Of a stretch of DNA of 64,000 nt, positions 42,675-53,332 are shown one piece after another. Position 1 is the first letter of the stretch. The number at the start of each line of letters is the position of its first letter. The notes under the pieces were generated by a model. The model saw nothing but the letters and a program-made list of their open reading frames with translations, made no database searches and had not been told where the DNA came from. Source of the DNA: Tritrichomonas musculus (Eukaryota > Parabasalia > Tritrichomonadida > Tritrichomonadidae); contig JAPFFF010000053.1 of the NCBI GenBank assembly GCA_039105265.1, positions 868,001 through 932,000 on the forward strand, given 5' to 3'. The position numbers and the translations under genes were made by a program.

Positions 42675-43722
42675 AATCGGATTTTCCATCGATCCACTTT
42701 TTGAATAGTTTATATTCTCAAAAAGTGGAGATGTTAAGTACAAAAATTTAAAATCCTAAGAATTATTGAGAGATTTTTTTTTCATTCAAATTTTTTTCAT
42801 TGAAAAAGATCATATTAAAATTAAAATATCTTCATAAAAAAAGATAATAGTATAAAGAAAAACAGAAATTATATAAATATAACGCAAATAATAAATAAAA
42901 AACGTAAAAACATTATATGAAAAAGATATATATAAATCATCATATTACGATTTCAATCTCTAAGTAACAAAGTCAAGAAAAAAATGAAAAAAAATATAAA
43001 TTCTAAGTAAAAAGAGAAAAAGTTTATAAAAAAAAAAAAAAAAATCAATAAATTAAGCATTTTTTTCTGTTGCGAGCCATATAAGATGACGAAGTTCATA
43101 AACGAACTTCAGACAAAATTTATACTTCGTCTTCATCTGAACCAGTATCTTTTATTCTTCTGAATCTGTACCTCATCTTCACCTGAATCTGTATCTTGTA
43201 TTCTTCTGAATCTGTATTTCGTATTCTTCTGAATCTGAACCTCATCTTCATCTTAATCTGTACCTCATCTTCATCTGAATCTGTATTTCGTATTCTTCTG
43301 AATCTGAACCTCATCTTCATCTGAATCTGTACCTCATCTTCATCTGAATCTGTACCTCATCTTCATCTGAATCTGTACCTCATCTTCATCTGAATCTGTA
43401 CCTCATCTTCATCTGAATCTGTACCTCATCTTCATCTGAATCTGTACCTTATCTTCATCTGAATCTGTATCTCATCTACATATGAATCTGTATCTAGTCT
43501 TCTTTTGTTTCTGTGCTCCGTCTTCTTGTAATTCCGTATCTCATTAAAAATACCGCGCAATATGCTAATTAACGTATCCCGAACTTTTTGAAAAGATGAC
43601 GATATCAACTTTTTGATGAAAAGTTTTTTGAATTCATTCAAATATTGAATACTTCTCTCAATATTTTTATTAAAATTGAGAGAAAGTTTCCTTCAAAAAG
43701 TGGATCGATGGTAAAACCGATT
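42675..43722. mobile_element. Inverted-repeat element carrying a minisatellite (1048 bp)
   Basis: The 31-bp terminal inverted repeats have two mismatches, and both contain CCATCGATCCACTTTTTGAA. T-rich tracts flank both ends, so a target duplication cannot be defined. The inside holds the 23-bp tandem array. The CCACTTTTTGAA word is shared with the inverted repeats at 62.2-62.8 kb, suggesting a common family. Confidence 0.65.
43105..43510. repeat. 23-bp minisatellite (about 17 units)
   Basis: The unit CTGAATCTGTACCTCATCTTCAT is best preserved in the middle and decays to both sides. Because 23 is not a multiple of three, three successive units are read in three frames. On the minus strand this gives a 23-residue repeating peptide rich in Arg, Phe, Asp and Glu (RFRFRRIRNTDS type). 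A translated product is unproven. Confidence 0.9.
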
Positions 43723-43908
43723 TTTCTTTTTTTTTGAATCTTTTTTAACTTTTTGAAAATATTTTCTATAACTTTTTGAATGCTTTCCTTTTTTTTAAAT
43801 ATTTCCATATCTTGTTATATTAATTAAAATGACATAAATAAAATAAATAAGAATATTAATTATTTGTATTATAACAATTATATATATTTTAAAAAGCAAT
43901 TTTAGAGC

Positions 43909-44060
43909 CTTTTTTGTTCCGCCAAAACTTCCGCCAAATTGAATGTGGCGGGAAAAATGGCCGTTAAGCCACAAAAAAGTATTCAATTTGGCGCAAAAAA
44001 ACCGTTTGGCGATTCTTCCGCCACATTCAATTTGACGGAAGTTTTGGCGGAACAAAAAAG
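43909..44060. repeat. Foldback palindrome with 43-bp arms
   Basis: The left arm (43909-43951) and right arm (44018-44060) are reverse complements with a single mismatch, separated by 66 bp. The arms contain TTCCGCCAAAACTTCCGCCA and are far richer in G+C than the surroundings. The loop repeats parts of the arm (ATTCAATTTGGCG). This is either a short MITE or the centre of a larger nested element. Cruciform formation is likely. Confidence 0.85.
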
Positions 44061-45024
44061 AATTAATTTTTTCTTATTTCTTTAATAATTTCTTTTATTA
44101 TTTAATTTTAAAAAAAGAAATATTTTTTTTTAATTCAAATACATTAATTATTCAAAGATATATCTAAAACAAAAATAATCAAAAGAAATGACAGCCACCC
44201 ATATTTTTGTCTCAAATATTAATGACATAAATATTTTTTCTCAAATTTCTAAGCACAAAGAACTCATAATTTCCACAAATTCCAGTAGCTTTGATAATTT
44301 TTATCATTCGATGTCAGATATTTAACAAAAACTTATGATATACACCAAGTTCTCAGCCTTTTTTTTTTCAATTTACATAGTAATTATTTCCACAAGTGTA
44401 TTACTCATAAATCTTTATTAACAATCGAACTTTATTGTGCATTGCATTACTTAAACTACCAATATAAAGCAATTTGCCCGCTCAGTAATCTTTTCTAAAA
44501 TCTTATTAATATTATTTTGATTTGATCTTATGAAATTTCATCTTTATTGAAGGTTAGAATTTAATGTTGGGTTTTAGCAATGCTTTATATGGAAATTATT
44601 CCCACCAAATTATAAAAAATAATACGATATTTCAGAAATCTTTTATTTTTTACCAATAAATCGTTTGTATTATTTTTATAGTATTTTTTGTCACAAAGGT
44701 GATATAATTGTGGAACAAATTTTATTTTTACATAATCTTTATCATATTTTTATATACGATTAATTTCGATTGTTAAATATACGTAGCATTTTTTTCTAAA
44801 TAAACTGATTTATATATTCTATTTACTATTTTAAAAAATAGTTTTGAATTCGTTCTAGATAGGAGACCAAAATAGCCAAATTTAAAGCAACAAAAATTAG
44901 TTACGTTAATAATGACCGGTGTTTTCTTTTTCTTGTAAACATTATAAAATTTAAAAAATACAAATATTACAAAAATAAAAATAAAAACCTTTATTTAATA
45001 ATCATAGTATGATTTTGAAATAAT

Positions 45025-45050
45025 TGGCCCCGGGCCTTTAGGCCCGGGGC
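45025..45050. repeat. Perfect GC-only palindrome
   Basis: GGCCCCGGGCC and its exact reverse complement flank TTTA. This is an 11-bp all-GC hairpin in DNA that is otherwise mostly A+T. Confidence 0.9.
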
Positions 45051-46036
45051 CGAAAATTTTTGACGTTAAGATTTCCGCCAATGAATAAAAAAAATCCGCC
45101 AGTACCAGCAAAATAGGCCTTGGAGGAATCATTATCCTGGACTTATCGTATATTTTTATTTTACTAAAATTTTATATACACAAATATCAAATTATATTTA
45201 AGAAAATATTAAATTTTTATAGATTACAGATTAAGATATTTCCAAAAAAATGAAAATATTTGTAAATCATTGAAAACAAAAGAAATAATGAGTATAATTT
45301 CATGTTAAAAAATAAATTAATCTAAGAAATTGCAAATTTAAAACAAGAAATCTGAGGTCTTCGACCCTAATGAAATCTATTAAAAGAAAAATTGGATATA
45401 TAAATTACAATCAATGTAAATCATGATATTAAAAATTATGATTGGCCAATCATAATTCAGAAACAAGGATAAAAAATGAATTTTAATTGTTCAAATGATA
45501 TTTGATGATTTTGGAAAAAATGAAAAGCATGAAAGCTCAAAAGGAATTATATATATAAAAAAAAAAACACTATTTTTTTTAGAAAACATGCAATTAAATG
45601 AAATAATATCATTCATAAAAATAAGTAAATGTTTTTATTTTATTTGTTTTTTACATATATAAATATATCAAATCGAAAAAAAAAAAATTTAATGATAAAA
45701 TCATTTTTTTTTATTCATATGAAATTATAAAGATTTAAAACTCAAATATTCTTATTCTCTCCTGATTTATTTTAAAAAAAGCTTATTTTTGAAAATTTTT
45801 ATATTCTATAGTTTATTGTTTTTTTTGTGAAAGTTTGCTTCAAATTATTAATATTTGTTTATCTTTAAAATCTATCTGTAAAAATTTAATTAAATTTTAT
45901 ATATATATTATATGTTTTATATTATTTATAATATGATAATATTAAATTTGATTTGTCCAGGAATTAGAGTTTCCGTACCTCTGATCGATCATTTTTTCTT
46001 TATAAAAAAAAAGGAAGAATATACATAAAATCTAAA

Positions 46037-48460
46037 ATGTTCAAGATTCCGATTGAAGAATATGAAAATATGATTGACTCAGAATTTTGGAATCCAAAAA
46101 AAAGCGAAATTCTAGATCTTTTTGCAAATTTCAGCAAACTTCGTTCTAAGAAAGAATTCGATGAAATTGAGTACGACTTAAGTCAAGCATTTGAATTAGA
46201 CAATCTAGAAGTTATAAAAATTTATCTAGGTGAAACAATCGAAAATGAATCTCAAGATCTCAGATTCAAGATAGACAAAAAAAGTCGAACAGCATCATTA
46301 TTCAGAGTTAAAAACGAGACGCAAGACCTAATTGTGCCACGGAGTGTAAAATATGAATCAGTTGATTATTTAATTACCAGCATTGCTGGCACAGGGGCGA
46401 ATATCAAAACGATGAAGTTTGTGGAAGATTCAGCAGTTAAAACTATTCACGAAAGTGCATTTAAAAATTCTGAAATTGAAGAAATTTTTTTGCCTTCAAG
46501 TTTGACTGATTTGAAAGATGGGTGGTGCAGTTATACAGAAAAATTGAGACGAATTGTAGTTCCGAATTCAAACAGTAATTTGAAATACGTGGACGATACA
46601 TATTTGGTCTCAAAAAGTGATCCAAACAGCGATGAATTTGATGTTCTTCAATTTGTTCGTCGTTCAGTTACTAAATTTGTCATTCCATCAAATATCAGGA
46701 TCATTTCATCATGCGCGTTTCGACTTTCGAGCATCAAAGAAATTTTTATTCCATCAAGAATTACAAAAATTGGCAAATTTGCATTTTTTAGATGCGATAG
46801 TTTAATCAAAGTCGAAATTCCAGCAGATTCTAAATTACAAATAATTGACAAGTATTCATTTTACAGTTTGAATATCAAAGAGTTTTCTGTTCCTTCGAAT
46901 GTTTCTAAAATATGCCATCATGCCTTTTATTATAGCGAAGAGCTCGAATGTGTCAATATTCAAGAAAATTCTAATTTGCAAATAATTGAATGGGCTTCAC
47001 TTCAACATCTAGGAATCAGGAAAATTTTCATACCATCAAAAGTGACAAAAATAGCTGAATCCGCATTTTCAGATTGCTATGGACTAACTGAAATCCAAAT
47101 TCCAGAAAATTCTCTTTTAAAAACAATTGGGAAAAAAGCATTTTGTTGTACAAATATAAAAGAAATTTATTTTCCTTCAAGTTTAACTGAATTGGACAAA
47201 GAATGGTGTAATTATACGCAAAATTTGACCAAAATTATAGTTTCGCCATCAAATAAAAAATTTAAATTCATAGACAATAAATGTTTGGTCGGAAAAAGTG
47301 ATCCAAACAGTGATGAATTTGACGTCCTTTATTTTGTAAGACGTGACAGCTCTCAATTTATTATTCCATCAAATATCAGGATCATTTCATCATGTGCTTT
47401 TCAGTATTCAAAAATTACAGAAATTTCTATTCCTTCAGGAATTATAAAGATTGAAAAATATGCTTTTTCACATTGCGAAAAGTTAAATCAAATTGTAATT
47501 CCAACAAATTCTAATCTACAAATAATTGGCAAATTTGCTTTTGATCATTTAAATATTCAAGAAATTTTTATTCCACAGAAAGTTGTAAGAATAGATGATT
47601 ATGCTTTTCAATTTTCAAAAATAACAAAAGTTGAAATTTCAAAAAATTCAAATCTACAAATAATTGGAAGTGCTGCCTTTGATTGTACAAAAATCATAGA
47701 ACTAATTATTCCACCAAATTTATCAATAATAGGCGAATCTGCATTTAGCTTTTGTACTAAATTAACAAAGATTGAAATTCCTCCAAATTCTAATTTACAA
47801 ATAATTGAAGAAAATGCATTTTATAATACAAATATTAAAGAAATATTTATTCCTCCAAAAGTACAAAAAATAGGTGATAGGGCATTTTGTTCATGCAGCA
47901 AATTAAAGAGAGTTGAAATTCCAAAAAATTCTAATTTGCAAATAATTGGAACATCCGCCTTTTATATGTTGAATATCACTGAAATTTTTATTCCACAAAA
48001 AGTTGAAACAATAAGTGTAACTGCATTTCAAGAGTGCAAAAATCTATCAAAGGTTGAAATTCCAATAAATTCCAATTTAAAAATAATTAAAAAAAATGCA
48101 TTTGTATTATGCAAATTTAAAAGAATATTTATTCCTCCAAAAGTTGAAAAAATATGTGAATCCGCATTTTACCTCTGCCGAAATTTAACAAATGTTGAAA
48201 TTCCAATGAGTTCTAAATTGCGAAAAATAGACAAGGAAGCGTTTTCTAGATCAGGAATCAGAGACTTTTTTATTCCATCGAAAGTTTCAAAAATAGGCAA
48301 ATCTGCATTTGAACGTTGCTTTAATCTCCAAATAATTGAAATTTCTGAGGAATCAGAATTGCAATCATTTCCTTTTGAAGCTTTAGATGATAATCCAAGA
48401 TTTATAGTAATGATTCCATCATCTTTAGAAAAATTGATCCCTAATTCTAAACCAATTTGA
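46037..48460 (+). CDS. BspA-like leucine-rich repeat protein (807 aa)
   Basis: After a charged N-terminal region of ~85 residues come about 30 LRR_5 (Treponema pallidum-type/BspA) repeats of ~23 residues, with the pattern IGKFAFxxCxxLxxVEIPxxSxLQIIxxxAF...IxEIFIPxxV. Two ~70-residue blocks without canonical repeats (near 155-225 and 385-455) are close copies of each other, each containing KSDPNSDEFDV and IPSNIRIISSCAF. A ~230-residue supermodule was therefore duplicated. There is no signal peptide or C-terminal membrane helix. BspA-like proteins are the largest trichomonad family and are linked to binding host cells and bacteria at the surface. The gene is intact. Confidence 0.93.
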   Translation: MFKIPIEEYENMIDSEFWNPKKSEILDLFANFSKLRSKKEFDEIEYDLSQAFELDNLEVIKIYLGETIENESQDLRFKIDKKSRTASLFRVKNETQDLIVPRSVKYESVDYLITSIAGTGANIKTMKFVEDSAVKTIHESAFKNSEIEEIFLPSSLTDLKDGWCSYTEKLRRIVVPNSNSNLKYVDDTYLVSKSDPNSDEFDVLQFVRRSVTKFVIPSNIRIISSCAFRLSSIKEIFIPSRITKIGKFAFFRCDSLIKVEIPADSKLQIIDKYSFYSLNIKEFSVPSNVSKICHHAFYYSEELECVNIQENSNLQIIEWASLQHLGIRKIFIPSKVTKIAESAFSDCYGLTEIQIPENSLLKTIGKKAFCCTNIKEIYFPSSLTELDKEWCNYTQNLTKIIVSPSNKKFKFIDNKCLVGKSDPNSDEFDVLYFVRRDSSQFIIPSNIRIISSCAFQYSKITEISIPSGIIKIEKYAFSHCEKLNQIVIPTNSNLQIIGKFAFDHLNIQEIFIPQKVVRIDDYAFQFSKITKVEISKNSNLQIIGSAAFDCTKIIELIIPPNLSIIGESAFSFCTKLTKIEIPPNSNLQIIEENAFYNTNIKEIFIPPKVQKIGDRAFCSCSKLKRVEIPKNSNLQIIGTSAFYMLNITEIFIPQKVETISVTAFQECKNLSKVEIPINSNLKIIKKNAFVLCKFKRIFIPPKVEKICESAFYLCRNLTNVEIPMSSKLRKIDKEAFSRSGIRDFFIPSKVSKIGKSAFERCFNLQIIEISEESELQSFPFEALDDNPRFIVMIPSSLEKLIPNSKPI

Positions 48461-48506
48461 ATCATTTATTAAAAAAAAAAAAAAACACTTACCTATTGGT
48501 TTCAAA

Positions 48507-48538
<32 letters not shown>

Positions 48539-48684
48539 GAACTTTCATAAAAAGAATTTATATATATATATAATTGAATTTTAAAATGAATCATTTCTTA
48601 TCTATTATTCCACTTTTTTATATAACTTGTGGAGCTATCTGTATTATATGATAATAGATTCTTTTTTCATTTTCAGAATTGAGT

Positions 48685-48978
48685 TAATGATGGACATTCA
48701 TTGAAAGCATGATTTCCAATTGAAGTTACAGAAGAAGGAATCGTGATTTATGTCAATGACGAGCATCCATTGAAAGCATGATCTCCAATTGAAGTTACTT
48801 GAGAAGGACTTTCAAATGCTATTTGATTCAATGTTGGACATTTACGGAGAACTCCTTTTCCAATTGAAATTAACGAAGAAGGAATCTTGAATGATGAATA
48901 TCCACTGAAAGCATGATTATAATGTTTGACTATAATTATTAGGCAAAAATAATTTTGAGAGAAAAAAGAAACGATCAT
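48685..48978 (-). pseudogene. BspA-like LRR fragment
   Basis: The minus strand reads LRR_5 units: SFKIPSSLISIGKGVLRKCPTLNQIAF, VTSIGDHAFNGCSSLT, then after one stop codon (near 48747) ITIPSSVTSIGNHAFNECPSLT. There are four to five repeats, with no N-terminal part. It is a decayed tail fragment facing the intact BspA gene. A dispersed repeat follows on its upstream side. Confidence 0.8.
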
Positions 48979-49145
48979 TTTTCATTCAATTTTATTATGA
49001 TTAAAAACAGAATTAAAAGATAGATTAAAGAAATTTTATGGCCTTTTACGCATTATTATGTTAATATATACATATGTTTTGCTTTTAACTGTTCAATATG
49101 AAATATGAGGTTTGATATTGTGTATTTTATATGATATTTCTAAAA
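48965..49145 (-). repeat. Dispersed repeat, copy B (partner of 22865-23040)
   Basis: The reverse complement aligns with copy A over about 175 bases at roughly four in five positions, including TTTCATATTGAACAGTT. It begins right at the upstream edge of the BspA fragment. Confidence 0.75.
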
Positions 49146-49405
49146 TATTGTTTTCATCCAAAAATATTCAATAAAATCTTTAATTTATCGAGAATTATGC
49201 ATTTTTTTTTAATATATTCAACTAATATTATATAATTTTCTATAATTAAGAATGAAACATGGTTAGCCACATTTTTAACACAATTATTGGTTTTATTCTT
49301 ATACAATAAATGTTCAACAATTTTTTTGTTCATGGTTATTTGAATGAAACGAAAATTTTGAATGAAATTATTTTGAATGTGAATTGAAAAAGTGGTATTT
49401 TTTGT

Positions 49406-49963
49406 TTGTTTGATTTCATGCTTGGAACCAAAAGGAAGAGTAGCAAGAACAGAGGTGGTATCATAATTACTCGTATTTTTATAAAGGAGCACGATGTAAA
49501 CGATCTTTCATTGTCACTCAACACTGAATTTTCAAAAGGTAAAAGATTTAATCTATATCAAAAACAGCAAGCAAGAAAATTGAAAAATTATGTTGATTCA
49601 AAAAAACAAGGAATGAATTGTGATTATGATATTAATATAGTGTTAAATAACCAGCTTATGAAAAGTGATAATCGCTCATTATTAGAAGAAGTAGAAGAGA
49701 ATTCTAGCCAAAATAGAATACATATGGAACAACAAGATATAACAGAAAAATATGAATTGAATAATTCATTATCTAAAGAAGATAATGAAAAAGGAGCAAA
49801 CAAAGAGCTTGAAACCTTTGGAATCCGTGTGATTCCAAACGAAAATAATTATTTTAATGCCAATATAAATGAAATAAATGATAATTTTTATGATTTATTT
49901 CAAAAAGAATGGGATGATTTTGATTATGATGATGATATGCATTCAGATAATATCGATTTTTAA
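49406..49963 (+). CDS. Hypothetical acidic protein (185 aa)
   Basis: The start could be this ATG or the one four codons later (MLGTKRKSS). The first ~75 residues are basic (KRKSSKNRGG…, QKQQARKLKNYVDSKKQ). The remainder is acidic and Asn-rich and ends in a run of Asp (DDFDYDDDMHSDNIDF). Such charge separation is common in nuclear or chromatin-associated proteins, but no domain was recognised. There is no signal peptide or membrane helix. The stop codon is TAA followed by T-rich sequence. It is probably a real, fast-evolving gene. Confidence 0.6.
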   Translation: MFDFMLGTKRKSSKNRGGIIITRIFIKEHDVNDLSLSLNTEFSKGKRFNLYQKQQARKLKNYVDSKKQGMNCDYDINIVLNNQLMKSDNRSLLEEVEENSSQNRIHMEQQDITEKYELNNSLSKEDNEKGANKELETFGIRVIPNENNYFNANINEINDNFYDLFQKEWDDFDYDDDMHSDNIDF

Positions 49964-50581
49964 TTTTTAGTTTTATATCAAATCATTTTATTAATGAAAA
50001 TAAGAAAAATTATAATAAATACGATTTATCTAAGACTAAATCATTTTTAGTGATTTTGAAAACTTTATATGAATGTAATTCAATCTTTGAATACTTTTTT
50101 CAGCAAATATATTGATAATACGTTTATTTTTATAAACAATTGATTTGTATACAAATAAAAGATTTTTATGAATTAACAATTTTAAAGAATTGAAATAGTG
50201 TTTCAATTAAAATTAAAACATTTTTTTTTTTTTTTTTTTTTTTTTTTTCAAATAAAAGTATTATAATTAGAAGAATATAAAGACTTTTATTTAAATCTTG
50301 AATGTCTTATTTTTTGAATGGAATTTCAAGCCAAAGACAATGAAGTGATAATTCGATTTATATTTGAAAAGAATTTGTTGACTTTTTATTTTTTAAATTT
50401 TGAAATTGAATAAAAGTTTAGAAAAAGTTGTTTTTTATTAAAAATATTAAATATATCAAAATCTCAGCTAGCAATGCAAATGAAAAAATCTAGATTTCAA
50501 ATGAAAAATGTATGTGCTTGTATCTATTTAGTAAAAAAATATTTTTAATGAAAGTTTAGTTTTAATATTTTCATGACACTA

Positions 50582-50612
<31 letters not shown>

Positions 50613-51629
50613 TTATTTTGGATAAATTCAGCTATTTTCAAAGTACTTTTAAGAATTAATGTTTTACTTGATCAATATAACTAAGAGAATTTGATAGAGA
50701 TTCACAATTTTCTCAAAAAGTGAAAGTAAAAAATATTGTCTTTGTTACTTGATGATAAAAAGTAATTGAAATATTAAAATATATATAATTGTCATTGATT
50801 TTAGATGGAATTCAGAATTTCCATAAATTTTTGCAATTAGACACAATAAAACTCTGGAATTATAATATATTAAATATTTGCGAAAAAATGACAATATTCA
50901 TCCTGGCAAAGTAATTAAAAATGAATTTTTATCGATAACTTTCTAGCTACTTCTAAAAATGGATAGAAAATCCTGTAAAAATAGTATAGAATTATATGAG
51001 TTTTTTTAAATGATAAAGAAAAAATATACTAATAATATATGTAAATCTAATATTTTGTAAATGTTTAATTTAAATTTTTAAAAATTTAAACAAATCGTAT
51101 GTAAAAATAACCTATAAATATATCTCTATCACCAAATCTAAAATCAAGGCATTTAGTTAGAGGTTATCATGAATCAGAACTAATCTATATTTGTTATCTT
51201 TGGTCAGAGATTTTTTCATGAATCAGAAATTCAAAGCAAATTTTTTAAAGAATTGAAATTTTCAATCATTAAAAAAGCTGATATCAAAAAGTTATCAAAA
51301 TAAAATGATCATAATTTCATACAGCTATATTCTAAAAGGAAGAAGTAAATCATTTTATGAACTTTTAAATGTTGTCATCTTTTGAAAAATTGAATTTTTT
51401 CACAAAAAAAATTTTTTTGTTTCAATTTGCATTTTTTTTGAAATAATTTTTTTTTATTGATTACAAGAAGTATTTGCAATTTAAATATCTTTTTTAAAAT
51501 AATTTTTTTGTGCAAATATAACTTTAAAAAATTAAAGAAATTGCTCATATTTTGATTACAAATTATTTGCAATTATTTATAAATGCTTCTATTCAAAAAT
51601 TAGATGTAATTATGAGTAAAAATTGATGT
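49964..51629. other. AT-rich region with long T runs
   Basis: No gene was seen. Homopolymer T runs of about 25-29 bases occur at 50221 and 50581, and another of similar length lies at 48511 upstream. A short direct repeat (ATCATGAATCAGAA) occurs near 51170 and 51215. Confidence 0.5.
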
Positions 51630-52027
51630 AACTTTATTGTTGCTGTGAGGTTTGCAGGATATGTGCTCTAGATTATATTAGAAAACGACAAATATGATTT
51701 TGACAATACAAGTATTTTTAATAAATATTTTCAAATGAAGTTTCATGATTTTTACATAGATATTTCAATTGAATTTTTTCTCAAATATTTCAATCACATT
51801 TTGAAATTAAAATGTTTTATGATGTTTTAACCTATATAACTTTAATAGAATTTTATATTATTTATATTTATATTAGAATTTCTATGCACTATTTTTTTTA
51901 TAGAACATCCCTTCAACTTGCAATTGATGAAAAAAACGCAGCAATTATTAAGTGCATGATAAAAAATAAAAATTTACACGTTGATTACAAGTCAGACCCA
52001 GAAATAATGCGATTGCTCAGTCAATGA
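51630..52027 (+). pseudogene. Ankyrin-repeat (DUF3447 family) fragment
   Basis: Two decayed pieces fit the C-terminal ankyrin units of this family. One reads AVRFAGYVL...IILENDKYDFDN with a stop in the middle (near 51674). The other, further on, reads RTSLQLAIDEKNAAIIKCMIKNKNLHVDYKSDPEIMRLLSQ and is followed by a stop codon. The upstream two thirds of a typical gene are missing. Confidence 0.7.
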
Positions 52028-52204
52028 TTAATCTAGCATTAATTGGTTTAAATTAATAAAATAATTTTAATTTATTTATATTTTTTTTCCCCATCATTAT
52101 TTTCAAAGCACAAATGAATGAATTATGATATGTTTTAGCAAATAATAATAAAAATTTTGGGTATATAAAGTTTATGAAATAACAGGATTGCATAATGTAC
52201 AGTA

Positions 52205-52660
52205 TCAATAATAAGATATTTTGAATGATTTAATTTCAATAAAAAAAATTTTACCAAAAGATTTTACTGAAGAAGGAATTGAGATTTGCTTTAATGAAGA
52301 ATATTTGAAAAAAGAAAAACACTGAATTGTGGTAACTGAAGATGGAATCGAAATTTGTTCCAATATGGAACATCTATTGAAAGCTTTGCTTCCAATTGAA
52401 GTAAGTGAAGAAGGAAGTTCAAAAGTGACTACTAATAACGATGAACATTCATTAAATGCATTATTTCCAATTGAAATCATTGATTTAGGAATTAATATCT
52501 TACTCAATGATGTACATTTGCTAAATGCATTTGAACCAGTTGAAGTAATTGAAAACAGATTTTCCAATTGATGTTACTAATGGTGGAATTGAAATCTGCT
52601 TGAATAAAGGCTCCTTCTCCAATTGATGTCACAGATGGAATTCCAATGAATCCACAAGAA
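52205..52660 (-). pseudogene. BspA-like LRR fragment
   Basis: The minus strand reads GIPSVTSIGEGAF, then after frame changes STGSNAFSKCTSLSKILIPKSMISIGNNAFNECSSL...SSLTSIGSKAFNRCSILEQISIPSSVTTI. About six LRR_5 units are recognisable. There is no start region. Its upstream end abuts a Sel1 fragment on the other strand. Confidence 0.8.
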
Positions 52661-52744
52661 GCATGCCATTATTATAAATTGGCAGCAGATCAAGGAGATC
52701 CAGATGGCATTCATAACTATAGATTAATGATCAGACTTATATAA
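52649..52744 (+). pseudogene. Sel1-like repeat fragment
   Basis: One unit is readable: EACHYYKLAADQGDPDGIHNYRLM, matching the Sel1 pattern (A..YYKLAADQGD..A..NYG.M), then a stop codon. It overlaps the end of the BspA fragment by a few bases, so two unrelated gene families were joined at about 52650. Confidence 0.75.
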
Positions 52745-53332
52745 TTATTTAAACTATTTTCTTTTTTAAAGAGCTAGATATCTAATTAATTAAAATTCAA
52801 TTACTTTGGCTGAATTTACTTCAATATCAATTCATTTACCAATAATTCTATATTTGCTTATTTATATATATATATATATATAAATATTTTGTAGTAGAAA
52901 AGATAAGGTGAAGTGATCATCATATTATTCCAAAAGAAAACTTTTTGATAAATGCGATAAGAACTTTTTGATTGGGAATGCGAAACTGGAGCCTAAAAAA
53001 ATGCTCAGATAATGTCAAATTTTTCATATCAAAGGGCATGAATGAATAAAAATATTTTATGCCAATTGTGGAAGTTTGTCAGGCCAAAACCAAAAAGAAA
53101 CAATAAAAATGATTAATTAAAAATGTTTTATAATTTATTACTATTAAATTTTTAGAAATGATTGGCGTTATAATGCTTTTTATAATGATAATCATTCTTA
53201 ATGATTTACTATTTTTTCGAAATAGTAAGTAATTCTCTATAAATTAATAAAAATATCATTATCCTTCTATAAAAAAATATAAAATTGAATGCTAATAATA
53301 GATTTATAAATATATGAGAAATCAAAAGTTTT
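52745..53332. other. AT-rich intergenic DNA
   Basis: No gene was seen. There is a TA dinucleotide run near 52865 and two ACTTTTTGA words 23 bp apart (52940 and 52963). Confidence 0.5.

Larger units (their letters stand above)
42434..45140. mobile_element. Possible nested element with 25-bp imperfect ends
   Basis: The left end, CCTGGATAATGATACCGCCA..., and the inverted right end, CCAGGATAATGATTCCTCCA..., agree at 21 of 25 bases. Each is followed inward by GC-rich sequence with TTCCGCCAA words. No target duplication was found, so this may be an old insertion or two independent copies of a GC-rich repeat. Confidence 0.45.
42091..45982. mobile_element. Second hAT-like element with nested insertions (3892 bp)
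   Basis: The 15-bp terminal inverted repeats are AGAGGTATGGAAACT on the left and AGAGGTACGGAAACT on the right read inward, with one mismatch. Both sides carry the 8-bp duplication GATCGATC (42083-42090 and 45983-45990), which is itself palindromic. The ends share AGAGGT....AACT with the element at 38024. No transposase is visible. The inside carries at least three further inverted-repeat structures and a minisatellite, listed separately. The right end lies about 50 bp before the BspA-like gene, so the insertion may have replaced or separated that gene's upstream region. Confidence 0.8.

Noticed and set aside
43120-43320. 66-codon Arg/Asp repeat protein as a gene
   Set aside because: It is fully explained by the 23-bp minisatellite. 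There is no start context or non-repeat part.
43105-43510. CRISPR array
   Set aside because: The units are directly adjacent 23-mers with no unique spacers, and the host is a eukaryote.
51375-51572. Lys/Phe-rich 65-codon minus frame
   Set aside because: Low-complexity AT sequence without coding character.
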